Numbered from the stretch's first letter, positions 7,863 to 15,619 are shown. The stretch: DNA of 23,652 nucleotides from an uncultured Peptococcaceae bacterium (GCA_937922955.1 CALAKO010000210.1:1-23652), one strand, 5' to 3'. Made by a program: numbers and translations. Notes: a model not told the origin generated them from the letters alone.

Positions 7863-9269
7863 ATGGATAAATTTGATTACAGCCGAATTACACCGGGTGT
7901 CAATGCCCTAACGAAAAAGCTTGAACGCAATTCCCATATTGATGCCGAGCTTTATTCAACATACGATGTTAAACGCGGTCTGCGTGACTTAAACGGCCGC
8001 GGCGTTGTTGCTGGGTTGACAAACATTGCCGATGTCCACGCCTATGAGAAAGATGCCGACGGCAACACCGTCCCTTGCGATGGTCAGCTGCTTTACCGCG
8101 GCTATGACATGCAAGAACTGGTACGCGGCATCATCGAAGACGATCGCTTCGGTTTTGAAGAAGTCACTTATTTGCTTTTGACTGGCGAATTGCCAAGTGC
8201 CACCCAGCTCACATTATTCGAACAGGAAATGAACAACCATCGTGCACTGCCAGACGGCTTTGTGCGCGACATCATCATGGAAGCACCAGCCAACGATGTC
8301 ATGAATGGTCTCGCTCGTTCCGTGCTCACTCTTTACACATACGACAATCGTGCCGATGACATTAGTCTGCCAAACGTTATGCGTCAGTGTCTGCAGCTGA
8401 TCAGCTGCTTCCCTGTCATCGCCGCGCATACCTATCGCGTCTTTGACCATTATCACAACGGCAACAGCCTGGTGCTCCATGACCCAATCGATGGCCTTTC
8501 CCACGCTGAAACCATTCTCTATCTGATTCGACCAGATAAAAACTTCAGCCAGCTGGAAGCACGGCTTCTTGACCTTTGTCTGATTCTCCATGCCGATCAC
8601 GGCGGCGGTAACAACTCCGCCTTTACCACCCGCGTTGTCACCTCGACAGGGACCGATACCTATTCGGCCATCGCCAGCGCTCTTTGCTCGCTCAAAGGGC
8701 CACGCCACGGTGGTGCCAACATTCGTGTGCGCCATATGTTCGAGGACCTCAAATGCCGTGTCACCGACTGGACTGATGACGAAGCCATCGCCGAATACCT
8801 CGCTGCTCTTCTCGATAAACGCGCTTTCGACCGTTCTGGCCTCATCTACGGCATGGGCCACGCTGTTTATTCCAAGAGCGATCCTCGCGCCACCGTATTG
8901 CGTCAATTCGTGCGTGACCTCTCGAAAGAAAAAGGCCGCGAAGCCGAATGCGATCTCTACATGAAGGTCGAAGAAATCGCTGGTCGCATGATCGCCGAAA
9001 AGCGCAAAATCTACAAAGGTGTCAGCGCTAACGTCGACTACTACAGCGGCTTCGTTTATGACATGCTCAACTTGCCGGAAGAACTCTACACACCACTCTT
9101 CGCTGTTGCCCGCATCAGCGGCTGGTGCGCTCACCGCCTGGAAGAACTGAGTCAAAACAGCAAGATCATCCGTCCTGCCTACCTCGGTATCGCTCCTCGC
9201 CACGACTATGTGAAAATGAGCGATCGCCACGACTCTCCATTCCCACCGGCTTATCTGCACAACAAATAA
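7863..9269 (+). CDS. Citrate synthase (citrate/2-methylcitrate synthase family)
   Basis: Condenses acetyl-CoA with oxaloacetate to citrate, the entry to the oxidative TCA arm and, in many anaerobes, to glutamate synthesis. At 468 residues it is longer than E. coli GltA. The N-terminal segment IDAELYSTYDVKRGLRDLNGRGVVAGLTNI is typical of clostridial citrate synthases. Catalytic candidates are H246 in HADHGGGNN, H282 in GPRHGGAN and D392 in DYYSGF. H333 lies in GMGHAVYSKSDPRA, where the Arg that follows this His in E. coli-type enzymes (GHRVY) is Ala. It starts at an ATG after GAAAGGGA. It forms a single-gene unit with its own promoter and terminator and is not next to aconitase or isocitrate dehydrogenase. 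The sequence does not separate citrate from 2-methylcitrate synthase or stereospecificity, so no gene symbol is assigned. Confidence 0.92.
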   Translation: MDKFDYSRITPGVNALTKKLERNSHIDAELYSTYDVKRGLRDLNGRGVVAGLTNIADVHAYEKDADGNTVPCDGQLLYRGYDMQELVRGIIEDDRFGFEEVTYLLLTGELPSATQLTLFEQEMNNHRALPDGFVRDIIMEAPANDVMNGLARSVLTLYTYDNRADDISLPNVMRQCLQLISCFPVIAAHTYRVFDHYHNGNSLVLHDPIDGLSHAETILYLIRPDKNFSQLEARLLDLCLILHADHGGGNNSAFTTRVVTSTGTDTYSAIASALCSLKGPRHGGANIRVRHMFEDLKCRVTDWTDDEAIAEYLAALLDKRAFDRSGLIYGMGHAVYSKSDPRATVLRQFVRDLSKEKGREAECDLYMKVEEIAGRMIAEKRKIYKGVSANVDYYSGFVYDMLNLPEELYTPLFAVARISGWCAHRLEELSQNSKIIRPAYLGIAPRHDYVKMSDRHDSPFPPAYLHNK

Positions 9270-9277
9270 ACACTCAC

Positions 9278-9306
9278 GCCGACGGCCAAACGCCGTCGGC
9301 TTTTTA
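9278..9306 (+). terminator. Terminator of citrate synthase
   Basis: GCCGACGG (9278-9285) pairs with CCGTCGGC (9293-9300) around a 7-nt loop, immediately followed by TTTTTAT. It lies 8 nt after the citrate synthase stop. Confidence 0.9.
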
Positions 9307-9321
9307 TTCCGTCCCTCGACC

Positions 9322-9350
9322 TTGACACATTCGGCAATCTTCGCTATAAT
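9322..9350 (+). promoter_or_regulatory. Consensus sigma-A promoter of tRNA-Gly
   Basis: A perfect TTGACA (9322-9327), a 17-nt spacer and a perfect TATAAT (9345-9350). The predicted start is about 15 nt upstream of the mature tRNA 5' end. It is the strongest promoter in the window by match, as expected for a stable RNA. Confidence 0.9.
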
Positions 9351-9372
9351 AGATATGCTTTTAAAATTCTAT

Positions 9373-9443
9373 GCGGGTGTAGTTCAATGGTAGAACGGCA
9401 GCTTCCCAAGCTGCATACGAGGGTTCGATTCCCTTCATCCGCT
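9373..9443 (+). tRNA. tRNA-Gly (CCC anticodon)
   Basis: A complete cloverleaf. The acceptor GCGGGTG pairs with CATCCGC (one G-U), and the anticodon stem GCAGC/GCTGC flanks loop TTCCCAA with anticodon CCC at 9405-9407. The T arm contains GGTTCGATTCC. The discriminator is T9443. The 3' CCA is not encoded (TCA follows), so it must be added by CCA-adding enzyme. It is a stand-alone transcription unit between its own promoter and terminator. Confidence 0.95.
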
Positions 9444-9452
9444 TCAAGCAAA

Positions 9453-9490
9453 CGCCTGACGACAAATGTCGTCAGGTGTTTTTATTTTTT
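9453..9490 (+). terminator. Terminator of tRNA-Gly
   Basis: An 11-bp stem, CGCCTGACGAC (9453-9463) with GTCGTCAGGTG (9468-9478, one G-U), has a 4-nt AAAT loop and is followed by TTTTTATTTTTT. Confidence 0.9.
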
Positions 9491-9496
9491 GCCATC

Positions 9497-9534
9497 AAAA
9501 AACAGGCTGCGCACCACAAGATGCGTAGCCTGTT
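9497..9534 (-). terminator. Terminator of ilvA
   Basis: AACAGGCTGCGCA (9501-9513) pairs with TGCGTAGCCTGTT (9522-9534), 13 bp with one G-U. On the minus strand the stem is followed by six T (A-run at 9496-9501). It lies 11 nt beyond the ilvA stop. Confidence 0.88.
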
Positions 9535-9545
9535 AGCGTATAAAA

Positions 9546-10766
9546 TTAATACTGACGCTTAATTTCAAAGCCGTATTCTTCGAGGGCTTTGATGATTTGC
9601 GCCACGTGTTCGTGGCCATTGGTTTCTGCGGTGACTTCAAGGACAACGCGGTTGAAACGGTCTTTGGCTTTGAACTGGTTGTGGTCGAGCCCGATGATGT
9701 TGGCACGCTGGTCGGCAAGAATCTTGGCGATCAACAGCAGCTGGCCTGGAGCGTCTGGCAGTTCCACACTGAAAGCAAAGATGCGGCCGCTGGTAACGAG
9801 ACCAGAGCGAATCATCGAGGAGATGGTGACCATGTCGATGTTGCCGCCACTGATGACGCAGCCCACTTTCTTGTTGCAGCTGTTGAGATGACGCAGCGCA
9901 GCCAATGGCAGAGCACCGCTGGCTTCAGCGACGAGTTTGTGCTTTTCAAGCAGCAGCAGTACGGCTTCCATGATTTCAGTTTCATTGACGGTGATGATGC
10001 CATCAACGTATTTCTGCACGAACCCAAAAGTGGTTTCGCCAACTTCGCCAACAGCCACCCCTTCCGCACAGGTGCTGACTTTTGGCAGCGGTGTTACCTT
10101 GCCGCGTTCGAGGGAGAATTTCATGCTGGCAGCGCCTTCTGGTTCAACGCCGGTGATGCGAATATCTGGCTTCATTGCTTTAGCCGCAAGCGCCACCCCG
10201 CTAATGAGACCGCCGCCGCCAACCGGCACGAGGATTTCGTCGAGGTCAGGGTTTTCACGCAGCATTTCCAGTGCGATGGTCCCCTGGCCGCAAAGAACGC
10301 CGTAATCGTCGTAAGCATGAATAAAGAGCCCGCCAGTTTCAACCGCTACTTCCAGCGCTTTGCGATACGCTTGGTCGTAGTTTTCGCCATGAATAACAAC
10401 GTTGGCTCCCTTTTCCTGAGCACTCTTGATTTTAATGAGCGGTGTCACTTCCGGCATAACAATGGTGCAAGGACAGCCGTAATGCTGGGCCGCATAAGCA
10501 ACCCCCTGCGCATGGTTCCCTGCAGAAGCAGTGATGATGCCGTGAGCGCGTTCTTCTTCCGTCAACTGAGAAATTCTATTGTAAGCACCACGCAGTTTGA
10601 AACTACCGGTGTTTTGGAGATTTTCCGGTTTAATCCAAATCTGGTTGCCCGATTCTTTCGAAAAATAGGTACTATACATCAGCGGTGTTTCCGCTGCAAC
10701 ACCTTTCAGCCGCTCTGCGGCTTTCTGTATTTCACTCAAATGTTTTTCCAATGCACCTTCAGCCAT
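9546..10766 (-). CDS. ilvA: Threonine ammonia-lyase (threonine dehydratase)
   Basis: A PLP enzyme that deaminates threonine to 2-oxobutanoate, used for isoleucine synthesis or threonine fermentation. At 406 residues it has the fold-type II catalytic domain, with the PLP Lys at K57 in SFKLRGAYN and the phosphate-binding GGGGLISG near residue 183. One C-terminal ACT-like domain (about 330-406) contains ELPDAPGQLLLIAKILADQRANI. This matches the short single-ACT class (IlvA/TdcB of Gram-positives) rather than the ~510-residue E. coli IlvA with a double regulatory domain. The ATG at 10766 follows AAAGGGGG. It is monocistronic with its own promoter and terminator, no branched-chain genes are adjacent, and no T-box leader is visible. 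A catabolic role is therefore possible, and the ilvA/tdcB choice is uncertain. Confidence 0.9.
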   Translation of the reverse strand: MAEGALEKHLSEIQKAAERLKGVAAETPLMYSTYFSKESGNQIWIKPENLQNTGSFKLRGAYNRISQLTEEERAHGIITASAGNHAQGVAYAAQHYGCPCTIVMPEVTPLIKIKSAQEKGANVVIHGENYDQAYRKALEVAVETGGLFIHAYDDYGVLCGQGTIALEMLRENPDLDEILVPVGGGGLISGVALAAKAMKPDIRITGVEPEGAASMKFSLERGKVTPLPKVSTCAEGVAVGEVGETTFGFVQKYVDGIITVNETEIMEAVLLLLEKHKLVAEASGALPLAALRHLNSCNKKVGCVISGGNIDMVTISSMIRSGLVTSGRIFAFSVELPDAPGQLLLIAKILADQRANIIGLDHNQFKAKDRFNRVVLEVTAETNGHEHVAQIIKALEEYGFEIKRQY

Positions 10767-10804
10767 TCTAAGGGCCCCCTTTGACTAAATTAAAAGTTGA
10801 TTAC

Positions 10805-10833
10805 AGTATAACACAAGCGTAAATTGCCATCAA
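10805..10833 (-). promoter_or_regulatory. ilvA sigma-A promoter
   Basis: On the minus strand: TTGATG (10833-10828), a 17-nt spacer, then TATACT (10810-10805). The predicted start is about 30 nt before the ilvA ATG, too short for a T-box or other large leader. Confidence 0.75.
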
Positions 10834-10884
10834 GTTCTTTGATATGCCCTAAAACATTGTGCTTTTCTGTTATATAATAAGAAT

Positions 10885-11127
10885 CTATCAAACAAAGACG
10901 CCCCCGACCGGTTGTTATTTTCTGAAAAATCAGCTATTCTTATTCCATACACAATCTGAATACTTTATTCTCATTTGTGTATAATTGAGGCGCGTTGTCA
11001 GATTTGTGTCGGGCCGCCTACCCAACATCCTTTGCAGACAAGTGATCTCGATTAACAACCTTTCCTGGACAGACCCTGCACCATAGTCCCCCTTTATGGT
11101 GCAGACATGGTCTGTCCCCTTTTTTAC
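10885..11127 (+). ncRNA. Candidate structured non-coding RNA upstream of rnmV
   Basis: There is no credible gene between ilvA and rnmV (about 440 bp). Two plus-strand -10 boxes occur: TATAAT at 10873-10878 and at 10980-10985, both without a good -35. The region ends in a very strong hairpin with six T, so transcripts of about 240 or 135 nt are possible. Pairings seen: GGTTGTTA (10910-10917) with TAACAACC (11053-11060); ATACACAA (10947-10954) with TTGTGTAT (10975-10982); CCCGAC (10903-10908) with GTCGGG (11008-11013). An alternative nested set is GTTGT/AGAT/TTGT (10994-11007) with ACAA/ATCT/ACAAC (11038-11059). I could not match it to SRP RNA, tmRNA, RNase P, T-box or the common riboswitch motifs I know. 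A 6S-like RNA is not excluded. Transcription itself is inference. Confidence 0.4.
11067..11125 (+). terminator. 19-bp palindrome with U-tract (terminator, possibly REP-like)
   Basis: GGACAGACC (11067-11075) pairs with GGTCTGTCC (11109-11117), and CTGCACCATA (11076-11085) with TATGGTGCAG (11095-11104). Only a 4-nt bulge (11105-11108) interrupts the 19 pairs. The loop is 9 nt, and CCTTTTTT follows. It ends any plus-strand transcript before the rnmV promoter. GTCCCC-C/T-rich sequence occurs twice, at 11086-11095 and 11114-11123. On the minus strand these read as repeated A-rich GGGGAC blocks, resembling palindromes linked to IS200-like REP transposases. That resemblance is from memory only. Confidence 0.75.
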
Positions 11128-11138
11128 ATAATCAAAAG

Positions 11139-11167
11139 TTGTCACCACCGGGCATTAACGGTATAAT
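11139..11167 (+). promoter_or_regulatory. Sigma-A promoter of the rnmV-recR operon
   Basis: TTGTCA (11139-11144), a 17-nt spacer, then TATAAT (11162-11167). The predicted start is near 11174, about 30 nt before the rnmV ATG. No other convincing promoter was noticed between here and the tRNA-Leu promoter, which supports one seven-gene transcript. Confidence 0.85.
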
Positions 11168-11204
11168 AAAGCCAAATGACTATCGCATACTAAGTGAGGC
11201 AGGT

Positions 11205-11771
11205 ATGAAAAAACACATTAAAGAGATCATTGTCGTCGAAGGCAAAGACGATGTCAGCGCTGTGCGCCGTGCCGTTGACGCAACCATTTTAACCACCAGC
11301 GGCATGGGATTGGAAGAACGCCGACTGCGCGAAATTGCCGCGCTCGGAAAACGCCAGGGCGTCATTATTTTAACCGATCCAGACGTGCCGGGAACCAAAA
11401 TTCGCAATCGCGTCACAGAGGTGGTGCCAAACGCCAAGCAGGCATTCATCGCCCGCAAGGATGCCCGTCATCCGGTAACCCATCGCATTGGCGTGGAATA
11501 CGCATCCCCAGAGGTGATTGCACAAGCGCTGGATGCCGCCTATGCAACCAGCGACGCACCAGAACAACGTTATCAAATGAGCGACCTCATGCGCTGGGGA
11601 CTTGTCGGCGGAAGCGACAGCGCCGCGCGTCGTGACCGTTTTTGCGAGCTGCTGCATCTTGGCCACGCCAATGGCAAAGCCTTGCTGAAACGTCTCAATG
11701 CTTTTGCGCTGGAAGAAGATGTCATCCGCGAAGCGCTGGCTGAACTGGAGGCTGACCATGAATCTCAATGA
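11205..11771 (+). CDS. rnmV: Ribonuclease M5
   Basis: Matures the 3' and 5' ends of 5S rRNA precursors in Bacillota. It has 188 residues, the family size. The N-terminal TOPRIM domain has its metal-binding residues at E12 (VVEGKDD) and D58/D60 (LTDPDVPG). The conserved block FIARKDARHP-GVEYASPE follows, and a C-terminal helical region (about 118-188) probably binds ribosomal protein L18 and RNA. ATG 11205 is chosen because GTGAGG lies just upstream; the in-frame TTG at 11139 is inside the -35 box. The gene overlaps rsmA by 14 nt, the usual rnmV-rsmA arrangement in Bacillota. Confidence 0.93.
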   Translation: MKKHIKEIIVVEGKDDVSAVRRAVDATILTTSGMGLEERRLREIAALGKRQGVIILTDPDVPGTKIRNRVTEVVPNAKQAFIARKDARHPVTHRIGVEYASPEVIAQALDAAYATSDAPEQRYQMSDLMRWGLVGGSDSAARRDRFCELLHLGHANGKALLKRLNAFALEEDVIREALAELEADHESQ

Positions 11772-12606
11772 GCGATTAAAAAAACATCATATAACATTAA
11801 AGAAGCAGTATGGGCAAAACTTCATCGGTGATCCTGCGCTTTTGGAACGCATTGCCAATGTCTGCGACTGGCAGCCTGGCGACCGCGCCCTGGAAATCGG
11901 TCCTGGCGCCGGCACCTTGACTCGTGCCATTGCTTCTCATGCAGAAGAAGTGCTGGCCATTGAAATTGACCGTCGGCTGGCACCGCTTTTAGAAGAAACG
12001 TTGACCGACTGCGGCAATGTGCAGCTGGTGTTCACGGACGCCCTGAAAGCCGATCTGGATGGCTTGATGAAGGAACATCTGCATTGGGACGCGCCTTACA
12101 AACTCGTCGCAAACCTTCCTTATTATATTACCACACCGTTGATCATGCATGTGCTGGAAGACAGTGCGCATGTCAGCGAGTTGGTCATCATGGTGCAGAA
12201 AGAAGTTGGCGAACGACTCACCGCTACGCCTGGCAGCAAAGCCTATGGCGCTGTCACGGTCATGGTTCAATATGCGGCCACAGCGGAACGCGCTTTTGAT
12301 GTCGGCCGACGCGCTTTTGTGCCTGCGCCAGAGGTGGACTCCACCATTCTCCATCTTAAACCTTATGCAGAACGTCCTGTGCAGGCTAAAGACGACGCCA
12401 CGATGCGCCGTGTGGTGAAGGCCGCTTTCAGTCAGCGCCGCAAAACGCTGCGTAATTCCCTCTCCAGCTTGGGCTGCGACAAAGCACTGATCGCCACCTG
12501 TTTGGAACAATGCGGCATTGACGACAGCCGCCGCGCTGAAACGGTGTCAGTAGCCGAATTTGTCGCTTTGGCCGATGCTTTCTACGAACAAGGAGGACGC
12601 CAATGA
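11758..12606 (+). CDS. rsmA: 16S rRNA (adenine1518-N6/adenine1519-N6)-dimethyltransferase
   Basis: Dimethylates two adjacent adenines in the 3'-terminal helix of 16S rRNA during 30S assembly. Its loss gives kasugamycin resistance in known organisms, hence the synonym ksgA. It has 282 residues. The N-terminus KKQYGQNFIGD matches the family opening. The SAM-binding motif EIGPGAGTLT lies at 46-55 and the catalytic NLPYYITTP at 119-127. The C-terminal helical domain includes VVKAAFSQRRKTLRNSL. The ATG follows a GGAGG inside rnmV, so translation is coupled. The stop overlaps the next start as ATGA. Confidence 0.95.
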   Translation: MNLNERLKKHHITLKKQYGQNFIGDPALLERIANVCDWQPGDRALEIGPGAGTLTRAIASHAEEVLAIEIDRRLAPLLEETLTDCGNVQLVFTDALKADLDGLMKEHLHWDAPYKLVANLPYYITTPLIMHVLEDSAHVSELVIMVQKEVGERLTATPGSKAYGAVTVMVQYAATAERAFDVGRRAFVPAPEVDSTILHLKPYAERPVQAKDDATMRRVVKAAFSQRRKTLRNSLSSLGCDKALIATCLEQCGIDDSRRAETVSVAEFVALADAFYEQGGRQ

Positions 12607-14297
12607 ACGCACGTAAAAATTATGAGGAATGGTGCGCCCGCACCGATTTAACAGAAGCAGAACGTGCCGAACTTGCAGCTATGGCTGACGATGAAATCGC
12701 CATCACCAAGGCTTTTGGCGCCACCCTCTCCTTTGGCACGGCTGGTTTGCGCGGCATTATGGGCATGGGGTCTAATTGTCTCAATCGTTTCACCATCGCC
12801 TGGGCCACCGCTGGCATTGCCGAATGGCTCTTAGAAACTGGCAAGGCCGGGCAGCCAGTGGTTATTTCCACCGATAGCCGTCTGAATCATAAAGAATTTG
12901 CACGCACCACTGCGCTGGTGCTGGCGCAGTATGGCTTCCCTGTACTGCTCTGGCGTCAGCCTACAGCCACACCAATCCTTTCCTGGAGTGTGCGTCATTT
13001 CCAGACAGCTGCCGGGATTATGATCACAGCCAGTCATAACCCACGCGATTACAATGGCTACAAAGCGTACGATGCCAACGGCTGCCAATTGTTGTCGGCC
13101 GACGCTTCCATTGTCACCCGTCATGCTGACACCTATTTCTCCGGTAAACCTTTCAACGTCACCGGCGACTTTGACGCTCTCTGTGCAAGCGGCGCCATTC
13201 GTCTGTTGGACGAAGAAATAGGCGACTATCTGCGCCTGATCGAAAACACCGTCGCGCCACTCCAAGATACCCAGGCACCAGCCCTGCGTATTGGCTTCAC
13301 GCCATTGCATGGTGTTGGCGGTGCGCCGGTGCGCCACATTCTGGAAAAATTAGGCATGGATGTGGCTGTTGTGGAAGACCAGTTTGAACCAGACGGCCAT
13401 TTTCCAACGATCGCTACGCCAAATCCGGAGCTCCCAGTGGCCTTTGATGGACTGTTTGCGCTCGCTGCCAAAACCGACTGCGACTTACTCATTGCCACCG
13501 ATCCCGACAGCGATCGCCTCGGCGCCGCTGCCAAAAACGACAAGGGGCAATGGCAGCTCATCAGCGGCAATCAGCTTGGGGCCTTGCTGATCGATTTTCT
13601 TGCCGAAACCCGCGGCGTGAGCGAGGGCGACACCATCATCACAACAACGGTTACCTCGCAATTTGGCAAAGTCGTCGCTCGTCATCACGGCTACCAATTA
13701 TTAGAAACATTTACAGGCTTTAAATACATCGGCAATTGCGTCAGCGACGTAGCCGCCGATCCAAATAAACACTTTGTTCTCGGTTACGAAGAATCCTATG
13801 GCTATCTTTACGGCGAACACGCTCGCGACAAAGACGCCATTGTCACTGCCGCCCTCGTTGCCTGCATGGCACAGGCCGACAAGCGGCAAGGCCGCAGCTT
13901 GCTTGATCGTCTCGCTGCTCTGTACGACAAAGTCGGTGCTTGGAGCGATCGCCTGATCAACCTGGTGTTCGACCCAATCCCTGGACAGCCCGCCATCAGC
14001 GATGCCGTTATGAAAGAGCTGCGCGAACATCCGCCAACCGACATGGCCGGCGTTGCCGTTGATAAAAATATTGACTATCTGATCGGTATTGATTCTCTCC
14101 CGAAAGAAAATGTGTTACAATATATGTTGGCCGACGGTTCCGTTGTATGTTTCCGACCATCTGGAACCGAGCCTAAAATGAAATGCTACATTAGTGCCTG
14201 CGGGGCCACTCTCGCCGAAGCAGACGCGTTGAGCAAACGCATTGAACAGGCATTTCATTCTTTTGTTGCCCAATTGAAGGAGGATGCATCACATTGA
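12603..14297 (+). CDS. Phosphohexomutase (phosphoglucomutase/phosphomannomutase family)
   Basis: Interconverts hexose 1- and 6-phosphates through a phosphoserine, linking glycolysis with glycan and glycogen precursor synthesis. It has 564 residues, the length of Gram-positive PgcA-type alpha-phosphoglucomutases. Motifs in order: TAGLRG near 46-51 (substrate phosphate); GIMITASHNPRDYNGYK with the catalytic Ser at 144; the Mg2+ loop DPDSDR with D300/D302/D304; the sugar-specificity loop GYEESYGY; and the phosphate-binding RPSGTEPKMK near the C-terminus. All key residues are present. It starts as ATGA overlapping the rsmA stop and overlaps pgi at its 3' end. With pgi next, the two connect fructose-6-P, glucose-6-P and glucose-1-P. 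Whether it prefers glucose or mannose cannot be told from sequence. Confidence 0.9.
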   Translation: MNARKNYEEWCARTDLTEAERAELAAMADDEIAITKAFGATLSFGTAGLRGIMGMGSNCLNRFTIAWATAGIAEWLLETGKAGQPVVISTDSRLNHKEFARTTALVLAQYGFPVLLWRQPTATPILSWSVRHFQTAAGIMITASHNPRDYNGYKAYDANGCQLLSADASIVTRHADTYFSGKPFNVTGDFDALCASGAIRLLDEEIGDYLRLIENTVAPLQDTQAPALRIGFTPLHGVGGAPVRHILEKLGMDVAVVEDQFEPDGHFPTIATPNPELPVAFDGLFALAAKTDCDLLIATDPDSDRLGAAAKNDKGQWQLISGNQLGALLIDFLAETRGVSEGDTIITTTVTSQFGKVVARHHGYQLLETFTGFKYIGNCVSDVAADPNKHFVLGYEESYGYLYGEHARDKDAIVTAALVACMAQADKRQGRSLLDRLAALYDKVGAWSDRLINLVFDPIPGQPAISDAVMKELREHPPTDMAGVAVDKNIDYLIGIDSLPKENVLQYMLADGSVVCFRPSGTEPKMKCYISACGATLAEADALSKRIEQAFHSFVAQLKEDASH

Positions 14298-15577
14298 TAC
14301 AAGCGGATTTTTCAAACGCTCATACCGACCTCTCCGATCCTGCACTGGCTGAACGCGTCGCAAAGATCCACGAACGTCTGCACCACCAGCCAGATCTCAT
14401 GTGCGGTTGGGTGGAATATCCATTCCAGGTCTCTGATGCTGAACTTGACAAAATCATTCAAGCTGCAGAAGAAGTACGCAGCCGCTGCAGCGTTTTTATC
14501 GTAATCGGCATTGGTGGTTCTTATCTCGGCACCATTGCCGGCATCAGTCTGCTGCGTCCGCCGTTTGAAAAACGTGGAACCATTGGCAATCCGCGTATCA
14601 TCTTTGCCGGACAGCATCTGAGCAGCGAATACTATAATCATTTAATGGAAATTCTGGAGGATCCGGAAGAAGAAATTTGCGCCTGCATGGTCAGCAAATC
14701 CGGTACCACCACGGAGCCAAAGGTCATCTACGCCATCATTAAAGACGTGCTGAAAAAACGTTATGGCGATAAGCTCAACGAGCACATGACCATCATCACC
14801 GATCCACGCTGGGGTTATCTTCATGAAGAAGCCGAAGCAAACAATTTCCCATGCTTTGAAATTCCCGTCGACATCGGCGGCCGTTATTCCGTGTTGACAG
14901 CAGTCGGACTTTTCCCATTTGCTGTCGCAGGCATTGACATCAAAGCCATGATTCGCGGCGCGCGTCAATCGGCCACCATGTTCATGGAACCACGGCTGGA
15001 ATACAACGATTGTTATCAATATGCCGCCATTCGCCACCTGCAATCGCAGGCCGGTAAGCGCATGGAAATTTTCGAAGTGTACGAAGGGAACCTGCTCTAC
15101 TTCACCGAATGGCTGCGCCAACTTTTTGCTGAAAGCGAATGCAAAGACGGCAAAGGCCTGTTCCCAGCCACCATGCAAATGACCACCGATCTTCATTCCC
15201 TGGGTCAGTTCCTGCAGGAAGGACGTCAGGACTTCATCGAAACGGTGCTCTTTGTGGATCACATCGAAGACAAAATCAAAATCCCACCGGGCGTTGCCGG
15301 CAGCTGCACCAGTTTGCATTGTCTCAACGACATCATTCGTCACAGCGTCTGCACGGCTCACCAAGAAAACAATACGCCAAACATTTTGCTGAACATCAGC
15401 GAATTTTCGGCCTTCACCTTCGGTGAAATTGTTTACTTCTTTGAAAAAGCCTGCGCCATCAGCTGCTATCTCACTGGTGTGGATCCATTCAACCAACCAG
15501 GTGTTGAAAACTATAAAACCGAACTCAAGGCGCGCATTGAATCCATGATCAATGCCGACCATTCTACACAAGCCTAA
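14294..15577 (+). CDS. pgi: Glucose-6-phosphate isomerase
   Basis: Interconverts glucose-6-phosphate and fructose-6-phosphate in the cytoplasm. At 427 residues it is of the shorter bacterial (Bacillota) type. Signatures: VIGIGGSYLGT at about 70-80; MVSKSGTTTEP near 134-142 (phosphate binding); GGRYSVLTAVGLFP; AESECKDGKGLFPA and HSLGQFLQEG with active-site Glu/His candidates; and a C-terminal PFNQPGVENYK with the conserved Lys. It starts at TTG 14294, which overlaps the mutase stop and follows GGAGG at the right distance. The nearby ATG at 14284 is out of frame. It lies in the middle of the rnmV-recR operon, 42 nt before dnaX. Confidence 0.95.
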   Translation: MIQADFSNAHTDLSDPALAERVAKIHERLHHQPDLMCGWVEYPFQVSDAELDKIIQAAEEVRSRCSVFIVIGIGGSYLGTIAGISLLRPPFEKRGTIGNPRIIFAGQHLSSEYYNHLMEILEDPEEEICACMVSKSGTTTEPKVIYAIIKDVLKKRYGDKLNEHMTIITDPRWGYLHEEAEANNFPCFEIPVDIGGRYSVLTAVGLFPFAVAGIDIKAMIRGARQSATMFMEPRLEYNDCYQYAAIRHLQSQAGKRMEIFEVYEGNLLYFTEWLRQLFAESECKDGKGLFPATMQMTTDLHSLGQFLQEGRQDFIETVLFVDHIEDKIKIPPGVAGSCTSLHCLNDIIRHSVCTAHQENNTPNILLNISEFSAFTFGEIVYFFEKACAISCYLTGVDPFNQPGVENYKTELKARIESMINADHSTQA

Positions 15578-15619
15578 CACAACAAGCTTCAATCATGCTG
15601 AAACAAAGGAGGGTGCCTT

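Noticed and set aside
8214..9260. 348-codon minus-strand open frame opposite citrate synthase
   Set aside because: Antisense shadow. Catalytic motifs and a good ribosome binding site support the plus strand only.
9597..10784. 395-codon plus-strand open frame opposite ilvA
   Set aside because: Antisense shadow of a GC-periodic gene. ilvA has full PLP and ACT motifs, promoter and terminator, and the opposite frame shows no recognisable domain.
10767..10870. T-box or amino-acid riboswitch controlling ilvA
   Set aside because: The predicted leader is only about 30 nt and no T-box core or terminator is present.
10930..11148. 72-codon minus-strand open frame upstream of rnmV
   Set aside because: It runs through the 19-bp palindrome and the promoters, has no ribosome binding site near its start and resembles no protein family. 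The structure is better explained at RNA or DNA level.
14642..15592. 316-codon minus-strand open frame opposite pgi
   Set aside because: Antisense shadow with no family signature. pgi motifs are complete on the plus strand.
15578..15619. SRP RNA gene expected beside dnaX in some Bacillota
   Set aside because: The gap is only 42 nt, and no SRP-like conserved loop was found here or near tRNA-Leu.
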